A DNA stretch of 64,000 nucleotides from positions 4,473,812 to 4,537,811 of the forward strand of contig NZ_KE386491.1 of NCBI RefSeq assembly GCF_000427405.1, read 5' to 3'. Positions 19,572 through 28,622 of this stretch are shown piece after piece (positions within the stretch are counted from its first letter, which is position 1; each line of letters begins with the position of its first letter). This stretch comes from Flectobacillus major DSM 103 (GTDB lineage: Bacteria > Bacteroidota > Bacteroidia > Cytophagales > Spirosomataceae). A program made the position numbers and the translations under genes. Below the pieces are notes generated by a model that saw only the letters and a program-made list of their open reading frames with translations, ran no database searches and was not told the origin of the DNA.

Positions 19572-20624
19572 ATGGTAAATTTGGGAATGAATAATAAATC
19601 AAGGTCCTTTTGGATTTATATTTTAGTTTGGTTGCTCTATGTAGTTTGTGAAGCGGGGGTATATTATGGCCTCAATGAAGTACCATTTAACCTCAACTCC
19701 AATGCACAGATTATTTTGCATTGTTTGTTTAAGCTTTTGGTATTTTTCTTGATGGTAAAATATGTATTATCCGATACGCTTTTACAAAACTCTATATTTA
19801 AGCTTGGGCGTCGTTTAGGCATTGTGATTGTATTGATTGTATTATGGTCGTTTATGGTTCATTGGGCTATTTTACCCAATTTTTTTCAGCAATATTACAA
19901 TTCAAACTGGCGGAAAGACTTGTGGTTTCATGCCAGTACTTATACTGTTATTATATCGTGGGCTTTGGCTTTTTGGTATGCACGGGGCTTTTTTGAGCAA
20001 GAACGAAAGCAACGTGAAGAAACATTACAAAAAGAGATTTTGGAGAAAACCATGCGTCAAGCCGAGTTGCTGAGTTTGAAGCAGCAGATTAGCCCTCATT
20101 TTTTTTATAATACGCTTAATTTCTTTTATGCTCAATCGGTACAATATTCCGAAAACCTTTCGAGGGGTATTATGTTGCTTTCCGAAATTATGCGATACGC
20201 CATCAAAGACGACGATGAGGAGGGTAAAGTACATTTGAGTAAAGAAGTAGGGCAAATCAAAAATTATGTAGAGCTTAATCAATTACGATTTGACAACCGC
20301 CTGTATGTTCAGCTAGAAATAAAGGGAAATTTGGAATACCGCCGAATCATGCCCCTAATCTTGCTTACGTTTGTAGAAAACGCCTTTAAATTTGGCGATT
20401 TGAGTAAGCCAGAGACTCCGCTTCTCATCGAAATTTCGGTACGAGAAAACCATTTGACATTTAAGACTTATAACAAAAAATGTTCTGATGCTAAAAAACA
20501 ATCTGGAGGAATTGGCCTTACCAATACCCGAAGGAGGCTCCTACTTGCTTACCCCAATAGACATACTTTAACAACAGAGGATGAAGGGGAGTTTTTTAGT
20601 GTAGAGCTGCACTTAGTACTTTAA
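19572..20624 (+). CDS. Sensor histidine kinase, LytS/YehU type
   Basis: 350 residues. Four hydrophobic segments (about 12-33, 45-66, 82-100 and 123-140) anchor it in the inner membrane. A short coiled linker then leads to the His_kinase domain (PF06580 type). The phospho-acceptor motif QISPHFFYNTLNF holds His176. An incomplete GHKL ATP site follows, with FVENAFKFG (N-box) and GGIGLTNTRRRL (G-box). No sensor domain outside the membrane part is seen. It is followed after 15 bases by the LytTR regulator, forming a classical pair. An internal ATG at 19587 is an alternative start. Confidence 0.94.
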   Translation: MVNLGMNNKSRSFWIYILVWLLYVVCEAGVYYGLNEVPFNLNSNAQIILHCLFKLLVFFLMVKYVLSDTLLQNSIFKLGRRLGIVIVLIVLWSFMVHWAILPNFFQQYYNSNWRKDLWFHASTYTVIISWALAFWYARGFFEQERKQREETLQKEILEKTMRQAELLSLKQQISPHFFYNTLNFFYAQSVQYSENLSRGIMLLSEIMRYAIKDDDEEGKVHLSKEVGQIKNYVELNQLRFDNRLYVQLEIKGNLEYRRIMPLILLTFVENAFKFGDLSKPETPLLIEISVRENHLTFKTYNKKCSDAKKQSGGIGLTNTRRRLLLAYPNRHTLTTEDEGEFFSVELHLVL

Positions 20625-20639
20625 AAATACCTAACTAGA

Positions 20640-21359
20640 ATGTTAAACTGTATAATCATAGATGATGAACAAGCTGCCGTTGATGTATTGACAAACTATG
20701 TCAATAGATTACCTCAATTAAACCTAGTGGCCTCTTTTACAAGTCCTGTAGAAGCCCTAGATGTAATTAGAAATCAAGTGATTGATGTGGCCTTTGTAGA
20801 TATAAGAATGCCTGAGCTGTCGGGCATAGAGTTGATGAAGTTGGCAGGTAGTCAGTGTAAATTTATTATTGCCTCGGCTTATGAAGAATATGCTTTGGAG
20901 GGCTACCAATACAACAATATTGATTATCTTGTCAAACCTGTACCTTTCGAGCGTTTTGTACAAGCTATACACAAACTCCAGTCGATTTTGAACCCCAATA
21001 GCGAGGCAGAGCGTAGTGGCAATGCCGATGATTATGTTTTTATAAAAACTGAAAGCCGTATTCAGAAAATAGCCTTGGGCGATATATTATTTGTAGAAGG
21101 ATTGGGCAATTATGTAACAGTGCATACTACCAAAGGCAAATTTGTAGCCTTACTCAATGTCAAGGATTTAGAGGAGGCTTTATCGCCCGACCTTTTTTTG
21201 AGGGTACATCGCTCTTATATTATCTCGTTGGGCAAAATAGATTTTGTAGAAGGTAATCAGATTTTTTTGGATAATGACACCTCAATTCCGCTTGGCGATA
21301 CCTATCGGAATCAACTTTGGACAGCCTTGGATAAGAAAATTATTACAGGAAGAAAATAA
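20640..21359 (+). CDS. LytTR-family response regulator
   Basis: 239 residues. The receiver domain (1-120) has acidic residues Asp8/Asp9, the phosphorylation site Asp54 in FVDIRMPELSG, and the conserved Lys in DYLVKPV. The LytTR DNA-binding domain (about 135-239) contains ILFVEGLGNYVTVHT and FLRVHRSYIISLGKID. It receives phosphate from the kinase encoded 15 bases upstream. No target operon can be named from this window. Confidence 0.95.
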   Translation: MLNCIIIDDEQAAVDVLTNYVNRLPQLNLVASFTSPVEALDVIRNQVIDVAFVDIRMPELSGIELMKLAGSQCKFIIASAYEEYALEGYQYNNIDYLVKPVPFERFVQAIHKLQSILNPNSEAERSGNADDYVFIKTESRIQKIALGDILFVEGLGNYVTVHTTKGKFVALLNVKDLEEALSPDLFLRVHRSYIISLGKIDFVEGNQIFLDNDTSIPLGDTYRNQLWTALDKKIITGRK

Positions 21360-21502
21360 AATCGGTATTCTTTCCGAACTTTGTAGAGTAAATAACTCCC
21401 AAAGAAGGAACTATCCTCCGATTTTTGAGAGTTTACTCTCTTAGGTTGGCTTTTGGCCAGCCGTGGGCATTCTAAAATTTTTGTATAACCATTCTCCAAT
21501 CA

Positions 21503-22135
21503 ATGACTATTCCCCAACGACCGTATCTCGTAGGTATTACTGGTGGCAGTGCTTCGGGCAAAACCTTGTTCCTGAAGCGATTGCTTGAAGCTTTTCCAGA
21601 AAACGAAATTTGTTTGATTTCTCAAGACAATTATTATCGCCCACGCAATCTTCAATTGAAAGATGAAAATGGTGTTGAAAATTTTGACCTTCCCGAATCA
21701 ATAGATGGAGAGGCTTTTGCCCACGATGTTGAGTTGTTAAAAAAGGGTCAGGTAGTGTATAAAGAAGAATATACATTCAATAACAAGGCCGTACAACCCC
21801 AAATGTTGTGTTTTAAACCCGCTCCTATTGTAGTAGTAGAAGGTATTTTTGTGTTTCATTACCCACAGGTATCTAACCAGCTCGACCTCAAGGTGTTTAT
21901 TGATGCCAAAAACAAAATCAAACTCAAAAGACGTATCAAACGTGATGCCGAAGAGCGTGGCTACGATTTAATGGATGTGATGTATCGCTGGAAAAACCAC
22001 GTTTCACCAACTTACAAAAAGTTTATTAAGCCGTACAAAAAAGTAGCCGACATTGTTATTCCCAACAACCAAAGCTTCGAAAATGGTCTTGATGTATTGA
22101 TTGGATATTTGAAAGCCAAAATTCATCATCGGTAA
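21503..22135 (+). CDS. udk: Uridine kinase
   Basis: 210 residues, the typical length. Phosphorylates uridine and cytidine in pyrimidine salvage. Walker A GGSASGKT (14-21), then SQDNYYRP, the substrate loop with NFDLPESID, and VVVEGIFVFHYP as in the uridine kinase/PRK family. The lid residues RIKRDAEERGYD are conserved. It stands alone, 144 bases after the regulator gene, with a hairpin terminator directly downstream. The CNT-type nucleoside transporter at 35-36 kb could supply its substrate. Confidence 0.93.
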   Translation: MTIPQRPYLVGITGGSASGKTLFLKRLLEAFPENEICLISQDNYYRPRNLQLKDENGVENFDLPESIDGEAFAHDVELLKKGQVVYKEEYTFNNKAVQPQMLCFKPAPIVVVEGIFVFHYPQVSNQLDLKVFIDAKNKIKLKRRIKRDAEERGYDLMDVMYRWKNHVSPTYKKFIKPYKKVADIVIPNNQSFENGLDVLIGYLKAKIHHR

Positions 22136-22150
22136 ACTTTAACAACATTA

Positions 22151-22187
22151 AAAAGCCCACCAATCACAGCGATTGTGTGGGCTTTTG
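22151..22187. terminator. Shared terminator of udk and the TonB receptor
   Basis: AAAAGCCCAC at 22151-22160 pairs with GTGGGCTTTT around an inner AATC/GATT stem with a one-base bulge. A/T runs at both feet serve both convergent genes. Confidence 0.8.
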
Positions 22188-22191
22188 TTTG

Positions 22192-24429
22192 CTAAAACAT
22201 ATATGTTAAAGCAAGCTTACCAAAGAAGGGTGTGCCAGCTGTAAAATGTATCTCATTTACTGGACTTGCTTCATTTTTTAGCTGACTCTCAGTTGCAAAT
22301 TGGGTTTCTTTCCATTTGGTATTTGCTAAGTTCTGAATAGATAAGCCTATGTTATATTTTGTTTTGGTATAATTGAGCTGTAGGTCGGTAACAAAATACC
22401 CTTTAGCCACAATAGAATTATCTTCATTGGCAGGGCGGTCGGCCATATATCGGTAGCGTAGCGAACCATTCCAGCCTTTTGATGTCTGAAAGCTCAAGCC
22501 TCCTGTAGTGGTAGTGGTAGGTGCCAAGGGCAAAAAAGCCTGTAGTTGGTCGACATCAATGGCTCTGGGTTTGGTCAAATTTAGGTCGGCGTCTGCATAA
22601 AGCCATTGATTGATTTGATAACGCAAAGATACATCGATACCCATTCTTCGGGTTTTGCCACTGGGTTCTACTACGGCTTCGTCGCCAACATATACAAACT
22701 CTTGATTGAGCCACAAATACCACGCCGCAACATTTACGAATAGTTTGGGCAATGGCTTGAAAATAACACCTAGGTCAGAGCCATAGGCCGCAGGTAAAAT
22801 TTCTTTGCCTTGTGTAGCTACAACAACACGGGTATCGTTTGAGTGAAAGCCTTTTCCTGTATTTAAGTATACTTGCCACGAGCTATTGGGGGTATAATAC
22901 AAATTCAACTTTGGGCTCAATATACTGGCATTGGCTTTGAGAGTATATTGGCTGGAGTCTTGCAAGGAGTTGTTGTAAGTATTATTGAAAATATCGTACC
23001 TAAGGCCAATATTCATGCTGAAATAAGAAGAAAACTGGAAGTTATGGTCAAGGTAAAAGCCAATATTTTGTTCATTGACTTTCCCCAATTTGAGTGAATC
23101 TGTGATTTCTGTACGGTTTTTGGTACGTGACAGCTCTAGGTTATTGATAAAGTCTTGGCGGTAATTAATACCCACAGTAGTGTGTCCAAAATCTGTTTGA
23201 CCAAACGAATAACTACCATTATAACCCATCAAATTACGATTTTCATGTTGTTTGATTTGGTCGCCATTAATAGGGTCTTCTTTGAAAAATGTAAAGTTGG
23301 AAAATAACGTAAAGTTGTAGTTTGAATAAAACACTTGATTTTTGAGCATATTTCCATTTGGTGTTTTGCTTACCAATTCGGCATTGAAGTTGGTACGGCT
23401 GGTTTCGCCCCCTTCGGTATCGTCGATTGCCCCATAAAAAGAAATAAGCCCCGAATCTACAGCTCTATCTGGAATTTGGCCAGAGTGATTCCACTTACTC
23501 CAGAATGTAGATGCCGTTAAAGTAAGGCGATTGTTGGTATTGAGCTGGCTGTTGTATTTGCTTACTACATTGAGTCTTTTAAAATGCTGTGGCGAATCAA
23601 AATAGCTATCAGAATAGTTATACTCAGAGGCAATATAGGCCGATTCTTTTCCTTTATTGGCTTGGGTATTAATCAAATTAAATGCTCCTAGTGTACGGTA
23701 AGTATTAAATTGTCCTGCTTCTATTTTGATGATATTTTTGTCTAAAACATCCTTGGTTTTAAAATCTACCCAGCCTGCTGTGGTAAAGTTACCTTTGTCG
23801 GCATAATATGGCCCTTTTTTGAAATTTACTTTTTCTACCAATTCAGGAATCACAAAATGTAAGTCGGCATAACCTTGCCCGTGGGCGTGCGACACCATGT
23901 TGACAGGCATACCGTCTACACTTAAACGAATGTCTGTTCCGTGGTCGAGGTCAAAACCTCGCAGAAATATTTGTTCGGCTTTTCCGCCACCTGCATGTTG
24001 TCCGATAAATAACCCAGGAACCATTCTTAAAATTTCCTGAGAGTTATTGATAGGCCGAAGCTTGATGTCGATGTTGTTAATAATTTGTTGATAATGTGCC
24101 GATTGCGGCTGTATGGTTACTTCGTCGAGCTGTACTGGAGCCGATTCCAGTAAAATACTAAGGCTTTGGGTTGTAATATTTTTTTGCGTAATAGTCTTAA
24201 AACCAACGTGTGATACCTTTACTTCAATATTTTTTTCGGGAAGGTTCTTCAACTTAAACTCGCCCAAAGCATTAGTAATGGTATGAAATTGTTCATTGAC
24301 AGACACTATTGCACCCTCAAGAGGTTGTTGTGTGGCTTGGTCAATAACTTTTCCTTTGAGGCTTCGGTTTTGACTTATGACGAAACTACTAAGAAGTAAA
24401 AAATAAGATAGAATAAATAATTTTTTCAT
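22192..24429 (-). CDS. TonB-dependent outer-membrane receptor
   Basis: 745 residues. Signal peptide (MKKLFILSYFLLLSSFVISQ), then a carboxypeptidase-regulatory-like domain (about 22-100, GKVIDQATQQPLEGAIVSV), then the plug (about 115-235) with LRGFDLDHGTDIRLSVDG. The 22-strand barrel ends in Phe (LALTYMF), as outer-membrane proteins do. The plug contains the His-rich HAHGQGYADLHF stretch, a feature of a receptor subfamily whose substrate is unclear; metal is possible. It is not followed by a SusD gene, so it is not a SusC-type glycan importer. Confidence 0.92.
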   Translation of the reverse strand: MKKLFILSYFLLLSSFVISQNRSLKGKVIDQATQQPLEGAIVSVNEQFHTITNALGEFKLKNLPEKNIEVKVSHVGFKTITQKNITTQSLSILLESAPVQLDEVTIQPQSAHYQQIINNIDIKLRPINNSQEILRMVPGLFIGQHAGGGKAEQIFLRGFDLDHGTDIRLSVDGMPVNMVSHAHGQGYADLHFVIPELVEKVNFKKGPYYADKGNFTTAGWVDFKTKDVLDKNIIKIEAGQFNTYRTLGAFNLINTQANKGKESAYIASEYNYSDSYFDSPQHFKRLNVVSKYNSQLNTNNRLTLTASTFWSKWNHSGQIPDRAVDSGLISFYGAIDDTEGGETSRTNFNAELVSKTPNGNMLKNQVFYSNYNFTLFSNFTFFKEDPINGDQIKQHENRNLMGYNGSYSFGQTDFGHTTVGINYRQDFINNLELSRTKNRTEITDSLKLGKVNEQNIGFYLDHNFQFSSYFSMNIGLRYDIFNNTYNNSLQDSSQYTLKANASILSPKLNLYYTPNSSWQVYLNTGKGFHSNDTRVVVATQGKEILPAAYGSDLGVIFKPLPKLFVNVAAWYLWLNQEFVYVGDEAVVEPSGKTRRMGIDVSLRYQINQWLYADADLNLTKPRAIDVDQLQAFLPLAPTTTTTGGLSFQTSKGWNGSLRYRYMADRPANEDNSIVAKGYFVTDLQLNYTKTKYNIGLSIQNLANTKWKETQFATESQLKNEASPVNEIHFTAGTPFFGKLALTYMF

Positions 24430-24676
24430 AGGTTTTCTCCTGTATGCTACAAAAGCATATAGGGTTTTAGTTGTTTGAATGTGATGGAATTTGTATCGGT
24501 AAAGATACCATTTTATAAGAATATATGTAGTTGCTTGCTATCCTGTATAACTACCTTTTTTGCTTTCTTGCTTAGACGCTATTGGGTAAATAGTGATTTG
24601 AGGAAAAGGTAAATATTGGATCAGATAATAGATTTGTAATAGCGATTTTTGACAATTAATTAGTATTAGTCTTTTT

Positions 24677-24706
24677 ATACAATATCCCTCCTGAAGGATA
24701 TTGTAT
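24677..24706. repeat. 11-bp inverted repeat
   Basis: ATACAATATCC (24677-24687) and its complement (24696-24706) around 8 bases. It has no terminator context and lies in the divergent spacer, so it could be an operator. Confidence 0.5.
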
Positions 24707-24817
24707 TGATTATAAGTTTGTTATGGATATTTTCAAAACAGGTGTTGGTTTCTTCAATCGAGGAGTATTGTTAGATAGAAGCCTTGTATTATTAAGTTTT
24801 GCGAAAAAATATAAAAT

Positions 24818-24831
24818 AGCGAAATTTCGCT
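24818..24831. promoter_or_regulatory. Palindromic operator candidate AGCGAAATTTCGCT
   Basis: Perfect 14-base palindrome whose last base is the first base of the -33 TTG of the SCP2 promoter. A half-site GCGAAA occurs again about 18 bases upstream. The placement suggests a repressor or activator site. Confidence 0.55.
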
Positions 24832-24861
24832 TGTTTTTTATTTTAGAATTTTATAGATTTG
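24831..24861 (+). promoter_or_regulatory. Promoter of the SCP2-domain gene
   Basis: TTG (24831-24833), 20 bases, then TAGATTTG (24854-24861): an exact match to the Bacteroidota TTG/TAnnTTTG pattern, ending 28 bases before the ATG. Confidence 0.75.
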
Positions 24862-24889
24862 ATTACTTATAACAAAACAACATCAAATC

Positions 24890-25171
24890 ATGGAAAACTT
24901 AATCAATAAAATTGCTTTACATCGTGAAAAGCTAACCACATTAGGTGGTTCTGTTCGTTTTGATTTACCCGAAGGGAGTATTCATATTTGCCCGAAAGGG
25001 CATGTCAAAGACGATTACCAAACAGCAGACTGCTCTTTCAGAACCACATCTACGGTTTTGCAATGCTTGATTGATGGGCATATCGACCCTATGAGTGCGG
25101 TAATTACAGGCAAACTCAAATTTGCAGGCAATGTGATGGTAGCCCTAAAACTTAAAGAATTGTTTAGCTAA
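24890..25171 (+). CDS. SCP2 sterol-binding-domain protein, short
   Basis: 93 residues with no signal peptide. The second half matches the SCP2 lipid-binding fold: LQCLIDGHIDPMSAVITGKLKFAGNVMVALKLKELF, where the G-K-L-K-x-x-G step and following helix are the family hallmark. SCP2 proteins bind fatty acyl or other hydrophobic ligands in a cavity. The gene has its own strong promoter with a palindrome at the -33 position, and ends before a nested palindrome. The function in this organism is unknown. Confidence 0.88.
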   Translation: MENLINKIALHREKLTTLGGSVRFDLPEGSIHICPKGHVKDDYQTADCSFRTTSTVLQCLIDGHIDPMSAVITGKLKFAGNVMVALKLKELFS

Positions 25172-25192
25172 TGAGAGCGGTAAAAAGAACCA

Positions 25193-25276
25193 TAAAATGA
25201 GCAGAAAACACAATTGTTGTGTAATAGGGCGAATGTTATAACAACAATTGTAGGAACGAATCTTCTGCTCATTTTA
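25193..25276. repeat. Nested palindrome between SCP2 gene and nadB
   Basis: Outer arms TAAAATGAGCAGAA (25193-25206) and 25263-25276 pair over 14 bp. Inside them ACAATTGTTGT (25210-25220) and 25241-25251 pair over 11 bp. The result is one long two-tier hairpin between convergent genes, probably a bidirectional terminator, although larger than needed for that. Confidence 0.7.
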
Positions 25277-25317
25277 GGCCATTATACTTGAGTTTTTAAG
25301 GCCTGAATGGTAATTAA

Positions 25318-26901
25318 TTACTTAATATTATCAAGGTTATAGTGCAAGCCACGATTTTCTTTGCGAGCTATCGCATTTTTAATAACCAAATAAGCTGCAT
25401 TAATCATATTACGAAGTTGGCAAATTGGCACAGATAATTTTGACTCTCGATAGAGTTCCTCATGTTCGAGGTAAATAAGTTCTAGGCGGTCATAAGCCCT
25501 TTTCAGGCGGCGGTCGGTACGAACAATTCCTACATAATTACTCATAATCGATTCCAATTCACGAGCCATTTCGGTTACCAATACCAATTCTTCAGGATGT
25601 GTTGTACCTTCGTCATTCCAGTTAGGAATATTGTCGGGAATGGTATTTTCTTCATAAATCTCGATTGTCTTCAAAAATGCTCGATGAGCATATACGATAG
25701 CCTCTAACAATGAGTTAGAAGCCAGTCTGTTAGCTCCATGCAATCCCGTACACGAGCATTCGCCAGCGGCAAACAAATAATGAATATTAGTTTGTGAATA
25801 TTCATTTACTTTGATACCCCCGCACAAATAATGCTGTGCAGGCACCACAGGAATCATATCGTTGCCAGTGATGTCTATGCCAAGGTTATCTTTACAATAC
25901 TGATAAATCATCGGGAAATGGTGTTTGAAATCATCGGCATCTAAATGTCGAGTATCAAGGTACACATGTTCAACCCCATTTTTTTTCATCTCCGAATCGA
26001 TAGCCCTAGCCACAATATCGCGAGGAGCTAAAGAAAGTCGAGGGTCATAATTTTCCATGAAGGTTTTTCCATCCTGATTTTTCAAGATACCGCCATGCCC
26101 CCGTACCGCTTCTGAGATCAAGAAAGACGGTTTTTTGCCAGGCTGGTACAAAGCTGTAGGGTGAAACTGAATAAACTCCATGTGTTGCACCAAAGCTTTG
26201 GCACGGTATGCCATCGAAATACCATCGCCTGTAGCAATTGTAGGGTTGGTTGTACTTTGGTAAATCTGCCCGATACCCCCAGTAGCCAACAATGTTGTTT
26301 TTGCCAGAAACGTTTCAGGTTTTCCGGTAAGGGTATTGAATACATAAGCTCCAAAACACTTTTTATGGGGCGTATCTTTAGTGATTTTTTCGCCAAGATG
26401 GTGTTGGGTAATAAGGTCAATAGCAAAATAATGCGTAAAGAAATCTACACTTTTGAACGACTTTACTTTAGCCAACAATGCCCTTTCAATTTCATTGCCA
26501 GTAGAATCTTTATGGTGCAAAATTCGGTGGTCAGAATGGCCGCCTTCTTTGACTAGGTCATAATTGCCATCTGCTTTTTTATCAAACTGCGTACCGTATT
26601 CAATAAGTTCTTGGAGACGTTGAGGAGCTTCACTAACCACAATTTCAACCACCTTGGGGTCCGACAGGTAGTCGCCCGCAATCATAGTATCTTGAATATG
26701 CTTTTCAAAAGAATCGTTGCTGTCCCAAACTGCTGCAATACCTCCTTGGGCATATTTAGTATTGGTTTCTTCGGCTATGGTTTTTGTAATAATAGCTATT
26801 CTTACTTCTTGATTTTGCTCTTCAAAGTGCGATGCTAATTTGGCTGTGTAAGATAGCCCTGCAATGCCAGAGCCAATGACTAAAAAATCGTATTTTGGCA
26901 T
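25318..26901 (-). CDS. nadB: L-aspartate oxidase
   Basis: 527 residues. A flavoprotein that oxidises L-aspartate to iminoaspartate, the first step of NAD synthesis, with NadA next. The FAD Rossmann motif VIGSGIAGL is close to the N-terminus. KYAQGGIAAVWDSNDS, the active-site HPTALYQPG, EAVRGHGGIL, ARDIVARAID and GLHGANRLASNSLLEAIVYA are all characteristic of NadB rather than succinate dehydrogenase. ATG 26901 is chosen because it gives the standard N-terminus; the open frame runs to a TTG at 26931. nadA and nadC lie 36 kb away, so the pathway is split. Confidence 0.95.
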   Translation of the reverse strand: MPKYDFLVIGSGIAGLSYTAKLASHFEEQNQEVRIAIITKTIAEETNTKYAQGGIAAVWDSNDSFEKHIQDTMIAGDYLSDPKVVEIVVSEAPQRLQELIEYGTQFDKKADGNYDLVKEGGHSDHRILHHKDSTGNEIERALLAKVKSFKSVDFFTHYFAIDLITQHHLGEKITKDTPHKKCFGAYVFNTLTGKPETFLAKTTLLATGGIGQIYQSTTNPTIATGDGISMAYRAKALVQHMEFIQFHPTALYQPGKKPSFLISEAVRGHGGILKNQDGKTFMENYDPRLSLAPRDIVARAIDSEMKKNGVEHVYLDTRHLDADDFKHHFPMIYQYCKDNLGIDITGNDMIPVVPAQHYLCGGIKVNEYSQTNIHYLFAAGECSCTGLHGANRLASNSLLEAIVYAHRAFLKTIEIYEENTIPDNIPNWNDEGTTHPEELVLVTEMARELESIMSNYVGIVRTDRRLKRAYDRLELIYLEHEELYRESKLSVPICQLRNMINAAYLVIKNAIARKENRGLHYNLDNIK

Positions 26902-27389
26902 TATGTGTATGGATGATTTAGCGTATTTCAATTAGCTTCGTTGAATCAATATCAAAACCTAACTTCATCTTATTGGGTGAATACTTATCAAAAATCTACA
27001 AGGATACAACTTGGAGTGTACGTGGGCTTTTGCGTTTAATATACCGAAATAAGTTATTGATGAATCATGATTTTTTCAAAAACGCTCTAAAATTAGTGAT
27101 AAAACTTTGCCAACAATAGATATGTTTTAAAAAACATAAAGAAGCAGGATAAAATCTTTTGAGCGAAAGCCTAAATTTGTTTAGGCAAAAGTCATTTCTG
27201 TATACAGAAACAGTAGGTGTATTGGGCTAATAATCAGGGGTAGAAGGGGGGATTTATCACAAACCTTTTCTGCTCAAGATTTCCCAAATACGGCTAAAAT
27301 TGTTAATTTCGGGACTTTGAAGCGTGTTTGTCTATTACGCTTGCTCTAATACTTGACTAATACAATATACCAAACTAATTAATACCTAT
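26902..27389. other. Divergent region between nadB and the coiled-coil gene
   Basis: 488 bases. A 7-bp hairpin GCCTAAA-TTTG-TTTAGGC lies at 27169-27186 and a perfect 16-base palindrome at 27195-27210. No gene is seen and no clear TAnnTTTG box was found. Confidence 0.55.
27195..27210. promoter_or_regulatory. Perfect 16-base palindrome TTTCTGTATACAGAAA
   Basis: A complete self-complementary site with no loop, as for a dimeric regulator. It lies 180 bases before the coiled-coil gene and 294 before nadB. An operator is inferred; no regulator is known. Confidence 0.45.
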
Positions 27390-28343
27390 ATGGAAGGAAC
27401 TCAACAAAATAGTGGCCTTTGGAAGGCTGGGACGGCTTTTTTTGCCATCTTGGCTGGTTTTTTGGGCTATTTACTATTTGAAGCCAAGGGTGTCAAGCAA
27501 CAACAAGACGATATTATTCATAAAAGAGTTGCAGAACTATCTTCGGCAAGAATTAGTTTGGATTCTATTGGTTCTCAATTGGATGCTAAAATTGCAGAAA
27601 TTAAGTCGTTGGGGGGTAGAGTAGAAGAGCTAGAGGCTGCCAAAAAGCAGTTGGAAGCCGATGTGGAAGAGTTGGTAAGTACAAGTGCTTTGAGTAAGCA
27701 ACAGTACGATAGCAAAATCGCAGATTATGTAAGTTTGTTGAATACAAAAGATGCCGAACTAAACCGACTCAAGAAAGAGAATGGAGTATTAGTTGAAAAA
27801 AATAAAACATTGGTTTCTCAAAATACCAATTTGTCTTCTGAGAATATTGATTTAAAGACTCAAAAACAAAACCTCAGCGATTCGGTCGATAATGTTTCGC
27901 GTCGCAATCGTGAACTAACAGCCAAAGTAACTCGTGCATCGGCTTTACAAGCTCAGTTTGTACAAGCTTTGGCAATTTCTGACCGAGGAAAAGAACGTGA
28001 TGGGGGTGTTTATAGAGCATCGAAAGTCGATAAAATTAAGGTGATTTTTTCATTGTTACCTAATGCTATTGCCAAACAGGACAACAAGACGATTTACTTG
28101 CGAGTATTAGACCCCGACGGAGCCGTTTTGTACGATACTGGCGTTGGTTCGGGTACTTTCGATCTCTTTGGTAAAGAGGCTAATTATACTGCTAAAAAAG
28201 AAATTTTCTTCCAAAATAACGGCCAGGGTGTAGAAATAATCTATAATCGTGGCAATGCCATTCAGTATCGTTCGGGGCATTACAAAATAGAGCTATTTGC
28301 AGAGGGGTTTGCTATTGGAAACGGTAGTTTTGATATAAAATAA
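27390..28343 (+). CDS. Single-pass membrane coiled-coil protein (paralogue of 13345-14319)
   Basis: 317 residues of unknown function. One hydrophobic helix (about 11-28, AGTAFFAILAGFLGYLLF), a coiled coil (about 35-185), then a beta-rich C-terminal domain (about 188-317) with LDPDGAVLYDTGVGSGTFDLFG and YRSGHYKIELFAEGFAIGNGSF. Nearly every block matches the protein at 13345-14319, including spacing, so the two arose by duplication. The N-terminal tail is shorter here. The conserved C-terminal domain is the likely functional part. Its neighbour downstream is a methyltransferase-like gene with no obvious link. Confidence 0.85.
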   Translation: MEGTQQNSGLWKAGTAFFAILAGFLGYLLFEAKGVKQQQDDIIHKRVAELSSARISLDSIGSQLDAKIAEIKSLGGRVEELEAAKKQLEADVEELVSTSALSKQQYDSKIADYVSLLNTKDAELNRLKKENGVLVEKNKTLVSQNTNLSSENIDLKTQKQNLSDSVDNVSRRNRELTAKVTRASALQAQFVQALAISDRGKERDGGVYRASKVDKIKVIFSLLPNAIAKQDNKTIYLRVLDPDGAVLYDTGVGSGTFDLFGKEANYTAKKEIFFQNNGQGVEIIYNRGNAIQYRSGHYKIELFAEGFAIGNGSFDIK

Positions 28344-28622
28344 TGAGCAATTTATGGATTTTGGAGGCGTAATTTGGCAAGTATGCGGAAGATAATGTCT
28401 TGTAACTGGTGAATTTATTGGCTAGCTCATAGAAAAAACCTCTAAGCTAGTTGTTGTATAATCCAAAACACGCCTAAAAAAGTTTTTATCCTAAAAGCCC
28501 TGATTCTGAGCAGTATTTTGGGGAATATAACCTTATTTGGCTATAGTATGGTGTAGGTTTAAGGTATTCACAGGTAATATTTTGCCAGTTTGCAAAAAAT
28601 ATATTGAGGCTTCGTTCTTTTT

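Larger units (their letters stand above)
24430..24889. other. Divergent promoter region, TonB receptor and SCP2 gene
   Basis: 460 bases. It contains an 11-bp palindrome (24677-24706, ATACAATATCC and its complement), a 14-base palindrome (24818-24831) and a good plus-strand promoter (24831-24861). No coding sequence is seen. Confidence 0.65.

Noticed and set aside
26161-26556. 131-codon plus-strand frame inside nadB
   Set aside because: Antisense to conserved NadB blocks.
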